Shown here: piece by piece, positions 16,774-24,266 of the stretch
Numbering within the stretch: position 1 is the first letter of the stretch
Layout: the number at the start of each line of letters is the position of its first letter
Source of the DNA: Verrucomicrobiota bacterium
Lineage (GTDB): Bacteria > Verrucomicrobiota > Verrucomicrobiia > Chthoniobacterales > SZAS-18
Direction of reading: 5' to 3'
Assembly: GCA_019241085.1 (NCBI GenBank)
Contig: JAFAXH010000155.1
Location: 1 to 37,749 of the forward strand
Length of the DNA stretch: 37,749 nucleotides
Notes under the pieces: generated by a model
What the model was told of the DNA's origin: nothing
Seen by the model: the letters and a program-made list of their open reading frames with translations, nothing else
Database searches by the model: none
Position numbers and translations under genes: made by a program

Positions 16774-17856
16774 TCAGTCTCCAAAACAAACATCCACCGC
16801 CCGCGCCGTTTGCACGACCTGATTATCCGGCGTCACGCGCTTGAGCTTGTTGACCGCCTCGGCAATCGGCACGCCGAGCACCTGGTAATTTTGATAACTC
16901 ACCATCTGCCCAAAGCGGCCTTGGCGGATGAGATCGACCGCGCCCACGCCGAAGCGCGTGCCCAGCAGCCGGTCCAGCGTCGTCGGCGCGCCGCCGCGCT
17001 GCAAATGCCCGAGCACGCAATGCCGCGTCTCCTTGCCCGTGCGCGTCGCCAGCTCGTGCGAGACGATCTCGCCAATGCCGCCGAGCTTGTATTCGCCGCC
17101 GTTGCCGCCGGCTTTGACCACCTCCGTCCCGCCCGCCGTCGTCGCGCCCTCGGCGACGACGACCATGCTCGAAAAATAGCCGTCGCGGTCGCGCTGCCGG
17201 ATGTAGTTTGCCAGCTTCTCGTAGGTGAACGGAATCTCTGGCAGCAAGATCGCGTTCGCCCCGCCGGCCAGGCCGCCGTAGAGCGCGATCCAGCCCGCGT
17301 GCCGGCCCATGACTTCGAGCACCATGATGCGCTTGTGCGAGCTGCCCGTGGTCTGCAAGCGGTCGAGCGCATCGACCACGCACGCCACTGCGGAATCAAA
17401 GCCGAACGTCATCGCGGTCGCTTCGAGATCGTTGTCGATGGTCTTCGGCACGCCGATGATCGGGAAGCCTGCCTCGAAGAGTTGTAAACCGGTCGTCAAC
17501 GAGCCGTCGCCGCCGACGAGGATGAGACCTTCGACGCGCAGTTTGCCGAGGATTTCGCGCGCATTTTCCACCGTCTCCGGCGCCACCGCCGTCTTGTCGC
17601 CCTTGCCGACCTTGGAGACGAAATGGCCTTTATTCGTCGTGCCGAGGATCGTCCCGCCCTGGCTCATGATCGTCGCCGTCGTGTGCCGGTCGAGGATGCG
17701 GTAATCGCCCGGCGCGAGCAGCCCCTCGAAGCCATCGACGAAGCCGATGACTTCCCAATTGAGTTTGTCCGCCGCGCGCACCACGCCGCGGATGACGGCG
17801 TTCAGTCCGGGGCAATCGCCGCCGCTGGTGAGAATGCCAATGCGTTTTTTGAGCAT
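16774..17856 (-). CDS. pfkA: 6-phosphofructokinase, probably ATP-dependent
   Basis: This glycolytic enzyme phosphorylates fructose 6-phosphate. Of 360 residues, the active-site blocks are SGGDCPGLN (about 11-19), GGDGS (115-119), PKTIDND (137-143) with catalytic Asp, and 'MGRHAGW' (183-189); 'QRGGAPTTLDR' ends the fructose site. The Gly in GGDGS is the ATP-type residue (PPi enzymes have Asp there), while the Lys in PKTIDND is found in the 'mixed-substrate' or long-group enzymes. So an ATP-dependent mixed-substrate-group PFK is the best reading; PPi use is less likely. The start at 17856 follows 37 bases of leader before palindrome E. The regulation by effectors cannot be read here. Confidence 0.94.
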   Translation of the reverse strand: MLKKRIGILTSGGDCPGLNAVIRGVVRAADKLNWEVIGFVDGFEGLLAPGDYRILDRHTTATIMSQGGTILGTTNKGHFVSKVGKGDKTAVAPETVENAREILGKLRVEGLILVGGDGSLTTGLQLFEAGFPIIGVPKTIDNDLEATAMTFGFDSAVACVVDALDRLQTTGSSHKRIMVLEVMGRHAGWIALYGGLAGGANAILLPEIPFTYEKLANYIRQRDRDGYFSSMVVVAEGATTAGGTEVVKAGGNGGEYKLGGIGEIVSHELATRTGKETRHCVLGHLQRGGAPTTLDRLLGTRFGVGAVDLIRQGRFGQMVSYQNYQVLGVPIAEAVNKLKRVTPDNQVVQTARAVDVCFGD

Positions 17857-17880
17857 AAATGGAAAAGAAGTGCCAATCTG

Positions 17881-17893
17881 CCGCCTGCGGCGG
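17881..17893. repeat. Small GC hairpin at the left edge of palindrome E
   Basis: CCGCC-TGC-GGCGG forms a 5-bp stem directly abutting the left arm of element E. It mirrors in position the 16-bp hairpin at the right edge, but the sequences differ. Confidence 0.5.
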
Positions 17894-18038
17894 AAGTTCT
17901 AAGCTCCAAGTTCTAAGTTCTAAACAAGATCAAAGTTCCAAATTCAAAGTTCAAAAACTCAGCCAACGCGGCACGTTCCGCTTTTATCCCTTGAGCTTGG
18001 AATTTGTTTAGAGCTTAGAACTTGGGGCTTAGAACTTC
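17894..18038. repeat. Heptad-word palindrome E between pfkA and D,D-carboxypeptidase genes
   Basis: Nine words from 17894: AAGTTCT, AAGCTCC, AAGTTCT, AAGTTCT, AAACAAG, ATCAAAG, TTCCAAA, TTCAAAG, TTCAAAA. The 35-nt arm 17893-17927 pairs with 18004-18038 at 33 of 35 positions. The centre is about 40 nt of unique sequence. Confidence 0.93.
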
Positions 18039-18053
18039 CCGGCTTTCGCCGGG
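18038..18053 (-). terminator. GNRA-type GC hairpin right after the carboxypeptidase stop
   Basis: On the minus strand the TAG at 18056-18054 is followed at once by CCCGGC-GAAA-GCCGGG (18053-18038), a 6-bp stem with a GAAA tetraloop. It passes directly into the right arm of palindrome E. It probably stabilises the 3' end or acts with the palindrome as a terminator. Confidence 0.5.
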
Positions 18054-19046
18054 CTACAGTCGTTCCTTCGAGCCGCCCTCGGGCCGGCCCGCCGCGGCCC
18101 ACGCGTCGTAAAGCGCGGTGCCGCGATCCAGCAGCGCCGACGCCTCGCGGAAACGATCCGCCGCGCCGAGCACGACGACGATCAAGCGCCGCTGCGTGAC
18201 CTCCGTGCTCGTGTCGCTCGTTTGTTTGACGAGCGGCTCACGCGCCGCCGTCACGATCAGGCAGTTGCCCGCGCGCGTCGTCTGGCCCGTCTTGCCGCCA
18301 TCGACATTTTTCACCCCGAGCAACTCGTTCGTGTTGCGCAGCCGGTAGCCGCCGCCCACCGGCTGGCCGCCGCGCAGGATGGCGATGGTGCGCTCCTTTT
18401 GCGCGACGAAAAATTTGAAGCTCGCCTTGTTCAACGCATAGCGCATCAGCCGCGCCAGGTCGGCCGCGGTGGAATACGGGCGCTCCTGCGCGTCGATGCC
18501 CGTCGGATTCAAAAAGCGCGTCCGCTCCATGCCGAGCGAACGCGCCAGCGCGTTCATCTGCGCGACGAACCGCACCGTCGGCGTCATCGCCGCCACGGCC
18601 GCGCCGCCGCCGCCTTCGCCCGAAATCTGCGCGCCGACGAAAGCCGCCAGCGTGTCCGCCGCGATGTTGTCGCTCTGCAACAGCGCCGCGTAGAGCAGAT
18701 CGCGCAAGGTCGCCTGATCCTCCGCCTGCCAGCCGACCGGATTTTGCACGCCACCTGCCAGCGCGGACGCCGGGACCGGCACGAGCGTTTCGAGCGCGCC
18801 GTGCCGCCCGCCGCTCTCCGCCCAATCGAGCACGACCGCGGCGGTAGCGACCTTCGTCAAGCTGGCGACTTGCAGCTTCGCGTCCGCGTCCTTGCCGGCG
18901 AGAATGTGCCCGGTCGCCGCGTCCACGATCACGTAGGCGCGCGCCCCGCTGGCGGTGTCGTTGCCCTCCGCGGCACGCGCGGCGGAGACCACGGACCAAA
19001 CGAGCAGAAGGCAAACCCAAGGGAAATAACGTCGCAAGCTCAACAC
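18054..19046 (-). CDS. Serine D-alanyl-D-alanine carboxypeptidase (peptidase S11)
   Basis: A periplasmic penicillin-binding protein that trims the fifth D-Ala from peptidoglycan stems. A signal peptide 'YFPWVCLLLVWSVVSAARA' (about 7-25) leads to the 330-residue frame. Catalytic motifs are SLTK (62-65), SDN (125-127) and KTG (252-254) in 'DGGKTGQTTRAG'. Between them 'TRFLNPTGID' is typical of DacA-type enzymes. The protein ends about where the S11 catalytic domain ends, without the amphipathic membrane-anchor helix of E. coli PBP5, so it may be soluble. A Gly/Ala insertion around 142-155 ('SGEGGGGAAVAA') is unusual. The start is a GTG at 19046. Confidence 0.92.
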   Translation of the reverse strand: MLSLRRYFPWVCLLLVWSVVSAARAAEGNDTASGARAYVIVDAATGHILAGKDADAKLQVASLTKVATAAVVLDWAESGGRHGALETLVPVPASALAGGVQNPVGWQAEDQATLRDLLYAALLQSDNIAADTLAAFVGAQISGEGGGGAAVAAMTPTVRFVAQMNALARSLGMERTRFLNPTGIDAQERPYSTAADLARLMRYALNKASFKFFVAQKERTIAILRGGQPVGGGYRLRNTNELLGVKNVDGGKTGQTTRAGNCLIVTAAREPLVKQTSDTSTEVTQRRLIVVVLGAADRFREASALLDRGTALYDAWAAAGRPEGGSKERL

Positions 19047-19139
19047 GGCGATTGTTATTCAACAACAAGCCCTGATTCGCAACCGCCAATCTTCGCGCGC
19101 CGGCTTGCTCGCACGCTGGAAGTTGCCGGTTACGGAAAG

Positions 19140-19275
19140 CCTCACGCCGAGGCGCAGAGACGCAGAGATGCAGAATGCTTTTGGTCGTGGGCGACTTTGC
19201 CATCGCTCGGTGGATGGCGACCTCCGGGCGCCATTGCCTGCGGCGGTCACGTCGCCTAGACGCCTCTGTGTGAGG
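19140..19275. repeat. Octad-word inverted element F upstream of the carboxypeptidase gene
   Basis: Words CACGCCGA, GGCGCAGA, GACGCAGA, GATGCAGA run in 8-nt phase from 19143 to 19174. A 15-nt arm (19140-19154) pairs with 19261-19275 at 13 of 15 positions. The spacer is about 106 nt. The 264-nt gap 19047-19310 holds no gene that I can support. Confidence 0.6.
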
Positions 19276-19310
19276 TTCCTCTTCCCCGGTTTCCGACCCC
19301 GGATTTTCTC

Positions 19311-19826
19311 TCAATCCCTGGCGCCTTGGTGCCTTGTCGGCTCTTTTGCCTGCGGCAACGTTGGCGCCGTCGCCGGCGACCACGGGTTGCGTTGGAAATC
19401 GTCCGCCGCCAGCGCCGCCGTCGTGCGCGCGCAGAGCGTCAGCAGCGCGGCCACGTCCAGCCCGAGATGCCGCGGCGCAAACGGCGCGAGATTTTTCGCT
19501 GCGAGATCAAACAAGCGCGCCGCCGGCCGCAACCGCCGGCCATGCTTCGGGTGCGCGGGGGCGGCGTGCTGCTTTTGCAAGTGGACGAACGCGCCGGCGA
19601 GCTGGATGAGACCTTTGTAAAAAAGAAAATTCCGGTCGCCGCGCGCACCGAGCCAGAGGTGTTCGAGCACGTCGTGCGCTTCGTAATAACGCGCCTCGTC
19701 AAAAAGCCGCCGGTAGCCGAGAAAACAGGGATGCCGCGCCGGGTCGCCGTCCGCTGCTGCTGCCGCCGGATCGCCGCCGGTCGCCAGCGCATCGACAAAC
19801 GCGGCGATGCGGTCGTGTTTGTTCAT
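19311..19826 (-). CDS. DUF309 family protein
   Basis: From the Met at 19826 the 171 residues show the DUF309 core: 'RRLFDEARYYEAHDVLEHLW' (about 40-60; the YYEAHDVLEHLW histidine/glutamate helix), then 'FLFYKGLIQLAGAFVHLQK'. The family is small, helical and of unknown function, found widely in bacteria. The frame is open upstream to 19949, but that part is antisense to the start of the neighbouring gene. The C-terminal tail 'PTRHQGARD' lies in word-like sequence next to element F (CTTGGCGCC-type words), so the last residues may be acquired. It is divergent from the CNNM-like gene with 69 bases between starts (more if the latter begins at 19986). Confidence 0.8.
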   Translation of the reverse strand: MNKHDRIAAFVDALATGGDPAAAAADGDPARHPCFLGYRRLFDEARYYEAHDVLEHLWLGARGDRNFLFYKGLIQLAGAFVHLQKQHAAPAHPKHGRRLRPAARLFDLAAKNLAPFAPRHLGLDVAALLTLCARTTAALAADDFQRNPWSPATAPTLPQAKEPTRHQGARD

Positions 19827-19895
19827 GGCCAACAATCGCGCTCGAATCCTCGGCCCGCACCAGTTTAGATACAAGGGTTCGCCGCCATCGCCATC

Positions 19896-21356
19896 ATGCT
19901 CTCGCCCGCCGCTCTCTTGTCGATGGCCGTCGTGCTGCCTGGCGCTCAACTCTCAACTCTCGATTCTCCACTCTCCCCCTCCGCCGTGCTCCTGCCGCTG
20001 GCCATCGTGCTGCTCGGCGGCGCGTCGGCGTTTTTCTCCGCGGCGGAAACGGCGTTTTTCTCGCTCGACGCCGCGCAGGTCGCGCGGTTGAAGGCAAGCC
20101 GGCCCGCGCGGGCGGCGACGCTCGACGGCTTGCTCGCCGATCCGCGCCGGCTGCTCGGCGCCATCCTGCTCGCCGACACGCTGGCCAACGTGCCGCTCTG
20201 CCTGTTGAGCCTCTATTTTTTGCGGCACTGGTCGGGCAGCGCGGCATTCTTCGCGCTCGGCGCGCCGGGCCTCCGCTTCTGGCTCTCGGCGCTGGCGCTT
20301 TTCCTTCTCATCGTCGGCGTGTGCGACCTCCTGCCGAAGCTGCTCGCGTTGCGCAATCCCGAGGCCGTCGCCCGCCCGGCTACGCTCGTGCTCGGCGCAT
20401 TGCGGCCCGTGCTCTATCCGCTCGCCGGCAGCGTGCAGCGGCTCGGCGAACGGCTGGCCGACGGGCTGACGCCGCGCCATTTCGCCCAGCCCGCGGCCAT
20501 CACCGAAGATGAATTTGAAAACCTCGTCCAGCTCGGCGCCGAGAGCGGCGGCATCCAGGCGGCCGAGGGCGAGATGATTCAAGAAATCATCAAGCTCGGC
20601 GACAAGACCGCCAAGGACGTGATGACCCCGCGGGTGGACGCCTTCTTTTTGTCCGACGACCTGACCAACGCCCAGGCGTGCGCCCAACTCCGCGCTGCCC
20701 GCCGCCGGCTCGTGCCGATCTACGGTGAGACGCCCGACGACGTGCTCGGCGTGCTCGACGCGCCGCGCTTCCTGCGCCTCGTCGCCGACGCCGCCACCGG
20801 CCTCGCCGCGCCCGGCGACGACGAGGCGGCGCTCGACGCCCTGCCGCATTACAGCGAGCTGGTCGATCCGCCGAGCTTTGTCTCGGAAACGATGCGCGCG
20901 CTCGATTTGCTGCGTTCCTTCCTCAAACACCGCCGCGGCCTGGCGATCATCGTGGACGAATACGGCGGCATCGAAGGCATCGTCACGCTGGGCGACATCG
21001 TCGAGGAAATCATCGGCGACGCCCTGCCGCGCGGCGACGAGGCGCTCTACATCGAAGAAACCGACGCGGACGAATCCGGCCGCCGCAGCCTGCTCGCCAA
21101 CGGCAACGCCCGGCTCGACGACCTCGCCGAACACGCCGGCTACGAAACGCTGCCCGCCGCGGCGCCCGAGGGCATCGACACCGTCGGCGGCCTCGTTTTC
21201 AACCGCCTCGGCTACGTGCCCAAGAGCGGCGCCGTCGTGCATTTGCCCGGTGGCTTCGTGCTCACCGTTCGCCACGCGACGCGCAAACGCGTGGAGGAAG
21301 TCTTGATTGAAAAACCCGCCGCCGGTGCCGATGCCGCCACCGCGCCGGTCGCTTAA
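19896..21356 (+). CDS. CNNM/CorC (HlyC) family membrane protein with CBS pair
   Basis: A 486-residue putative divalent-cation transporter or efflux regulator. The N-terminal DUF21 membrane domain shows 'FFSAAETAFFSLDAAQVARL' and hydrophobic helices 'LLGAILLADTLANVPLCLLSLYF' and 'FWLSALALFLLIVGVCDLLPKLLAL'. A cytosolic CBS pair follows ('VMTPRVDAFFLSDD' to 'IIVDEYGGIEGIVTLGDIVEEIIGD'), then a CorC_HlyC transporter-associated domain with 'IDTVGGLVFNRLGYVPKSG'. Residues 17-30 of the annotated frame are encoded by a heptad array (19946-19980), and the GTG at 19986, just after it, would give a protein starting in the first helix. The start is therefore uncertain: 19896 (486 aa) or 19986 (456 aa). 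Confidence 0.88.
   Translation: MLSPAALLSMAVVLPGAQLSTLDSPLSPSAVLLPLAIVLLGGASAFFSAAETAFFSLDAAQVARLKASRPARAATLDGLLADPRRLLGAILLADTLANVPLCLLSLYFLRHWSGSAAFFALGAPGLRFWLSALALFLLIVGVCDLLPKLLALRNPEAVARPATLVLGALRPVLYPLAGSVQRLGERLADGLTPRHFAQPAAITEDEFENLVQLGAESGGIQAAEGEMIQEIIKLGDKTAKDVMTPRVDAFFLSDDLTNAQACAQLRAARRRLVPIYGETPDDVLGVLDAPRFLRLVADAATGLAAPGDDEAALDALPHYSELVDPPSFVSETMRALDLLRSFLKHRRGLAIIVDEYGGIEGIVTLGDIVEEIIGDALPRGDEALYIEETDADESGRRSLLANGNARLDDLAEHAGYETLPAAAPEGIDTVGGLVFNRLGYVPKSGAVVHLPGGFVLTVRHATRKRVEEVLIEKPAAGADAATAPVA
19946..19980. repeat. Heptad-word array G inside or at the start of the CNNM-like gene
   Basis: TCAACTC, TCAACTC, TCGATTC, TCCACTC and TCCCCCT run in 7-nt phase. The word is the rotation/complement of the GTTGAGA word of element B. 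No inverted partner was seen within 200 nt, so this is a single arm. The frame through it is open (Leu-Ser-Thr-Leu-type residues). Confidence 0.7.
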
Positions 21357-21394
21357 CTTTTTTTCAAAAAAATCACCGCCTTCGCTCGGAAAAA

Positions 21395-21565
21395 CTTAAT
21401 CGTAATCTTCATCCTAATCCCAGTCCCGCCGGAGGCACGCCAGCCTGCCTGGCAGGGACGTTTCGCCGAAACGTCCGTCGCTTCTTCGGACGGCTCGGCG
21501 AGCCGTCCCTACGAGTGCTACCGAAAGACCAGAGGATTAAGATTAGGATTAGGATTACGATTAAG
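21395..21565. repeat. Hexad-word palindrome H with two nested 21-bp palindromes between the CNNM-like genes
   Basis: Left words TTAATC, GTAATC, TTCATC, CTAATC, CCAGTC (from 21396) and right words GGATTA, AGATTA, GGATTA, GGATTA, CGATTA (21534-21563) have a 6-nt period. The 25-nt arms 21395-21419 and 21541-21565 match at 23 of 25. Inside lie two 21-bp palindromes: 21456-21476 (arms GGACGTTTCG and CGAAACGTCC, one central base) and 21488-21508 (arms GGACGGCTCG and CGAGCCGTCC, one central base). The right arm ends 43 bases before the GTG of the next gene. Confidence 0.9.
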
Positions 21566-21608
21566 CTGAAGGAAGCAGCGGAGAGCTTTTTTTACCGACG
21601 ACGTAGCC

Positions 21609-22649
21609 GTGACCGTTTTCGCCATCGCGCTCTGCCTGCTCGTTTCGTTTGTCTATTCCGGCATCGAGGCCGGCTTGCTCTCGCTCAACCGCGTGCGATT
21701 GCGCAGCCGGTTGCGCGCCGGCGACCAGCGCGCCGCCCGGCTCGACCGGCTCCTGGCGCATCCCGAGCGGCTGCTGGTGACGGTGCTGCTGGTGACGAAT
21801 TTCGCCGATGTCGCCGCGCTCGTGCTCGTCGCCGACGCGCTCGTGCAGCGGCTCGGCACGGCGCGCGGTTATCCGGCCGCGTTGCTCGTGCTCCTGCCGG
21901 TCTATGTCCTCGGCGTGCAACTGCTGCCGAAATCGCTCTTCCGCCGTTTCCCCTATCGCGCCCTCGCCGCGCTCGCCGGGTTGCTGGAAGGCACGCGCTG
22001 GCTGCTCACGCCGCTCCTGCGCGTTGGCTCCTTGCTCGCCCGCGCGCTGCCGTGGACGCGGCCAAACGCCAGCGACGCCGCGGGGCAGCAACATCGCAGC
22101 GTGTTCGTGGCGCGCGAGGAATTGAAGAAATTCGCCGCCGACAGCGAGCGCGCCGGCGAGCTTTCCCCCGCCGAGCGCGGCATGATCCACACCGTCGTCG
22201 ATTTCCGCGCCGTGTGCGCCCGCGACGTGGCGCAACCGCTGCCCGCGCCGCTCGTGCTCGCGCCCGCCGACCTCACCGTCGCCGCCGCGCTCGCGCACGC
22301 CGCCGCGCACGCGCTCGACTGCGTGCCGCTGCTCGCGGCGAACGGCGAGGGGCAGCTCGTAGCGTTGCTGGAGACATTCCCGCTCCTGCTCGACCGCAAC
22401 CCGCAACGGCCGCTCGCTGCCGCGGGCTATTTGCGCCGTCCGCCCGTCGTCGTGCGTCCCGACGATCCCGCTTACGGCATCATCCGCCGGCTGCGCATTG
22501 CGCGGGTCAGTTTCGCCGCCGTCGTGGATGCCGGGACCGGCCGGCTGACCGGCATCATCCGCGCGCGCAGCCTCGTCGAACGCCTCGTGCGCGGCGCTGA
22601 AACCAGCGGCGAGCCGCAAACATCGCCGGCGCCCGTCAGCGGCGCGTGA
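21609..22649 (+). CDS. Second CNNM/DUF21-like membrane protein (degenerate CBS)
   Basis: A 346-residue paralogue of the preceding gene, shorter and more diverged. The DUF21 part begins 'FAIALCLLVSFVYSGIEAGLLSLNRVRL', followed by 'LLVTVLLVTNFADVAALVLV' and 'AALLVLLPVYVLGVQLLPKSL'. The cytosolic part has CBS-like strands ('DCVPLLAANGEGQLVALLE', 'FAAVVDAGTGRLTGIIRAR'), but the DEYGG-type motif of the first copy is absent and there is no CorC_HlyC C-terminal domain. It starts with GTG at 21609 and has no other good start near the first helix. Tandem CNNM pairs may form heterodimers; that is inference. It is followed after 15 bases by the ligase gene. Confidence 0.82.
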   Translation: MTVFAIALCLLVSFVYSGIEAGLLSLNRVRLRSRLRAGDQRAARLDRLLAHPERLLVTVLLVTNFADVAALVLVADALVQRLGTARGYPAALLVLLPVYVLGVQLLPKSLFRRFPYRALAALAGLLEGTRWLLTPLLRVGSLLARALPWTRPNASDAAGQQHRSVFVAREELKKFAADSERAGELSPAERGMIHTVVDFRAVCARDVAQPLPAPLVLAPADLTVAAALAHAAAHALDCVPLLAANGEGQLVALLETFPLLLDRNPQRPLAAAGYLRRPPVVVRPDDPAYGIIRRLRIARVSFAAVVDAGTGRLTGIIRARSLVERLVRGAETSGEPQTSPAPVSGA

Positions 22650-22664
22650 ATCCATCGGCAAGCC

Positions 22665-24266
22665 ATGAGCGACCGCGCTTCCGATCAAGCCAACATCGCC
22701 GAAATCCTGCGCGCCCAGGCGCACGCGCGGCCGGACGCGCCGGCGCTCATCGACCGCAACCGCGTGCTCACCTTTGCCCAACTCGACCGCGCGGCCGGCC
22801 AGGCGGCGGCATTTCTTCTTGCAAATGGTTTGCAAAAAGGCGACGCCGTGCTCGTGCTCCAGCCGATGAGCGCGGAACTTTACGTCGCGCTCCTTGCGCT
22901 TTTTCGCCTCGGGCTGACGGCGATGTTCCTCGATCCGAGCGCCGGCCGCGATCACGTCGAACGCTGCTGCGCGCGCGTGCCGCCCGCCGCGTTTCTCGGC
23001 AGTCCGCGCGCGCATTTGCTACGGCTGCGCTGTCCCGCGCTCCGTCGCGTGCCGCGGCAATTCGTGCTCGGCGGCCGGCTGCCGGGCTTCGCTGTGGCTT
23101 TGGCGAACGCCGACCGGCTGGCGCCGGTGAATGACATCGCGCCTTGCGCCGACGACGCGCCGGCGTTGCTCACGTTCACCAGCGGCAGCACGGGCGAGCC
23201 GAAAGCCGCCGTGCGAACCCACGGTTTTCTGCGCGCGCAACACGCCGCGCTCGCCCGCGGCATCGCGCTCGCGCCCGGCCAGGTCGATCTCACCACGCTG
23301 CCGATTTTCGTGCTCGCCAATCTCGGCAGCGGCGTCACCAGCGTGTTGCCCGACGCCGATTTGCGCCGGCCCGGCAGCGTGCGCGCCGCGCCGATTTTCT
23401 CGCAGATGCGCCGGTTTGCCGTGACGCGCAGCGCCGGTTCGCCCGCGTTTTTTGAGCGGCTGCTCGCGCACGTCGAGCAACATCCTGCGGACGCGGAAAT
23501 CTTCGCGCAATTCCAAGAAATCTACACCGGCGGCGCGCCCGTATTTCCCGATCTGCTCGCGCGTTTGCAACGCCGCGCGCCGCATGCGCGCGTCGTCGCC
23601 GTTTACGGTTCGACCGAAGCCGAGCCGATCGCGCACGTCGCGCACGACGAGATTTCCGCCGACGATCTCGCCGCGATGCGCGCCGGTCGCGGCCTGCTCG
23701 CCGGCGTGCCGGTGTCGGAGATCGCGCTGCGCATTTTGCCCGACCGCTGGGGAAACCCGCTGCCGGCGATGAGCGACGAGGCCGAACTGGACGCGCAAAG
23801 TTTGCCGTCCGGCGAACCGGGCGAGATCGTCGTTCACGGCGCACACGTGCTCAGCTCGTATCTCGACGGACGCGGCAACGAGGAAACCAAATTTACCGTC
23901 GGCGGCAACGCGACCTGGCACCGCACGGGCGACGCCGGCTGGCTCGACGCACGCGGCCGGCTCTGGCTGCTCGGACGTTGCGCGGCGCGGGTCGGCGCGG
24001 CGCTCTATCCGTTTTCCGTCGAGTGCGCCGCGCGCGACTTTCCGTTCGTGGCCCGCGCGGCGTTTGTCGAACACGCCGGCCAGCGTCTGCTGGCGTTGGA
24101 ACTGCCGCCCGGCGCGTCGCCAAACGAAGCCGCGCTGGCCGAGCTGCGCGCGACGTTGCGCTGGGCGGGGCTCGACGCCATTAGCATCCTGCAGAGTCTG
24201 CCGGTGGACGCGCGGCACAACGCGAAAATCGACTATCCGCAGTTGCGCGCGCTCTTGGAAAAATGA
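22665..24266 (+). CDS. AMP-forming acyl/aryl ligase (ANL superfamily)
   Basis: A 533-residue adenylating enzyme that activates a carboxylate as an acyl-AMP and usually transfers it to CoA or another acceptor. The P-loop 'LLTFTSGSTGEPKAAV' is at about 168-183, the A5 motif 'AVYGSTEAEPI' and the A7 motif 'WHRTGDAGWLD' follow, and the C-terminal 'NAKIDYPQL' carries the catalytic lysine of A10. The N-terminal 'PALIDRNRVLTFAQLDRAA' is standard. The substrate is undetermined; OleC-like and fatty-acid-CoA-ligase types have the same features, but I see no OleABD genes. The stop overlaps the next start by 4 bases (ATGA), which indicates translational coupling with the exported phosphodiesterase. It lacks a signal peptide and acts in the cytoplasm. 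Confidence 0.88.
   Translation: MSDRASDQANIAEILRAQAHARPDAPALIDRNRVLTFAQLDRAAGQAAAFLLANGLQKGDAVLVLQPMSAELYVALLALFRLGLTAMFLDPSAGRDHVERCCARVPPAAFLGSPRAHLLRLRCPALRRVPRQFVLGGRLPGFAVALANADRLAPVNDIAPCADDAPALLTFTSGSTGEPKAAVRTHGFLRAQHAALARGIALAPGQVDLTTLPIFVLANLGSGVTSVLPDADLRRPGSVRAAPIFSQMRRFAVTRSAGSPAFFERLLAHVEQHPADAEIFAQFQEIYTGGAPVFPDLLARLQRRAPHARVVAVYGSTEAEPIAHVAHDEISADDLAAMRAGRGLLAGVPVSEIALRILPDRWGNPLPAMSDEAELDAQSLPSGEPGEIVVHGAHVLSSYLDGRGNEETKFTVGGNATWHRTGDAGWLDARGRLWLLGRCAARVGAALYPFSVECAARDFPFVARAAFVEHAGQRLLALELPPGASPNEAALAELRATLRWAGLDAISILQSLPVDARHNAKIDYPQLRALLEK

Noticed and set aside
15949-18038. Repeated words considered as a CRISPR array
   Set aside because: Repeats are 7 nt, degenerate and contiguous, without spacers of constant length, and no cas gene is present.
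21534-21563. GGATTA hexads considered as telomere-like repeats
   Set aside because: Only five degenerate copies, internal to a chromosome region and mirrored by an inverted arm; no replicon end is indicated.
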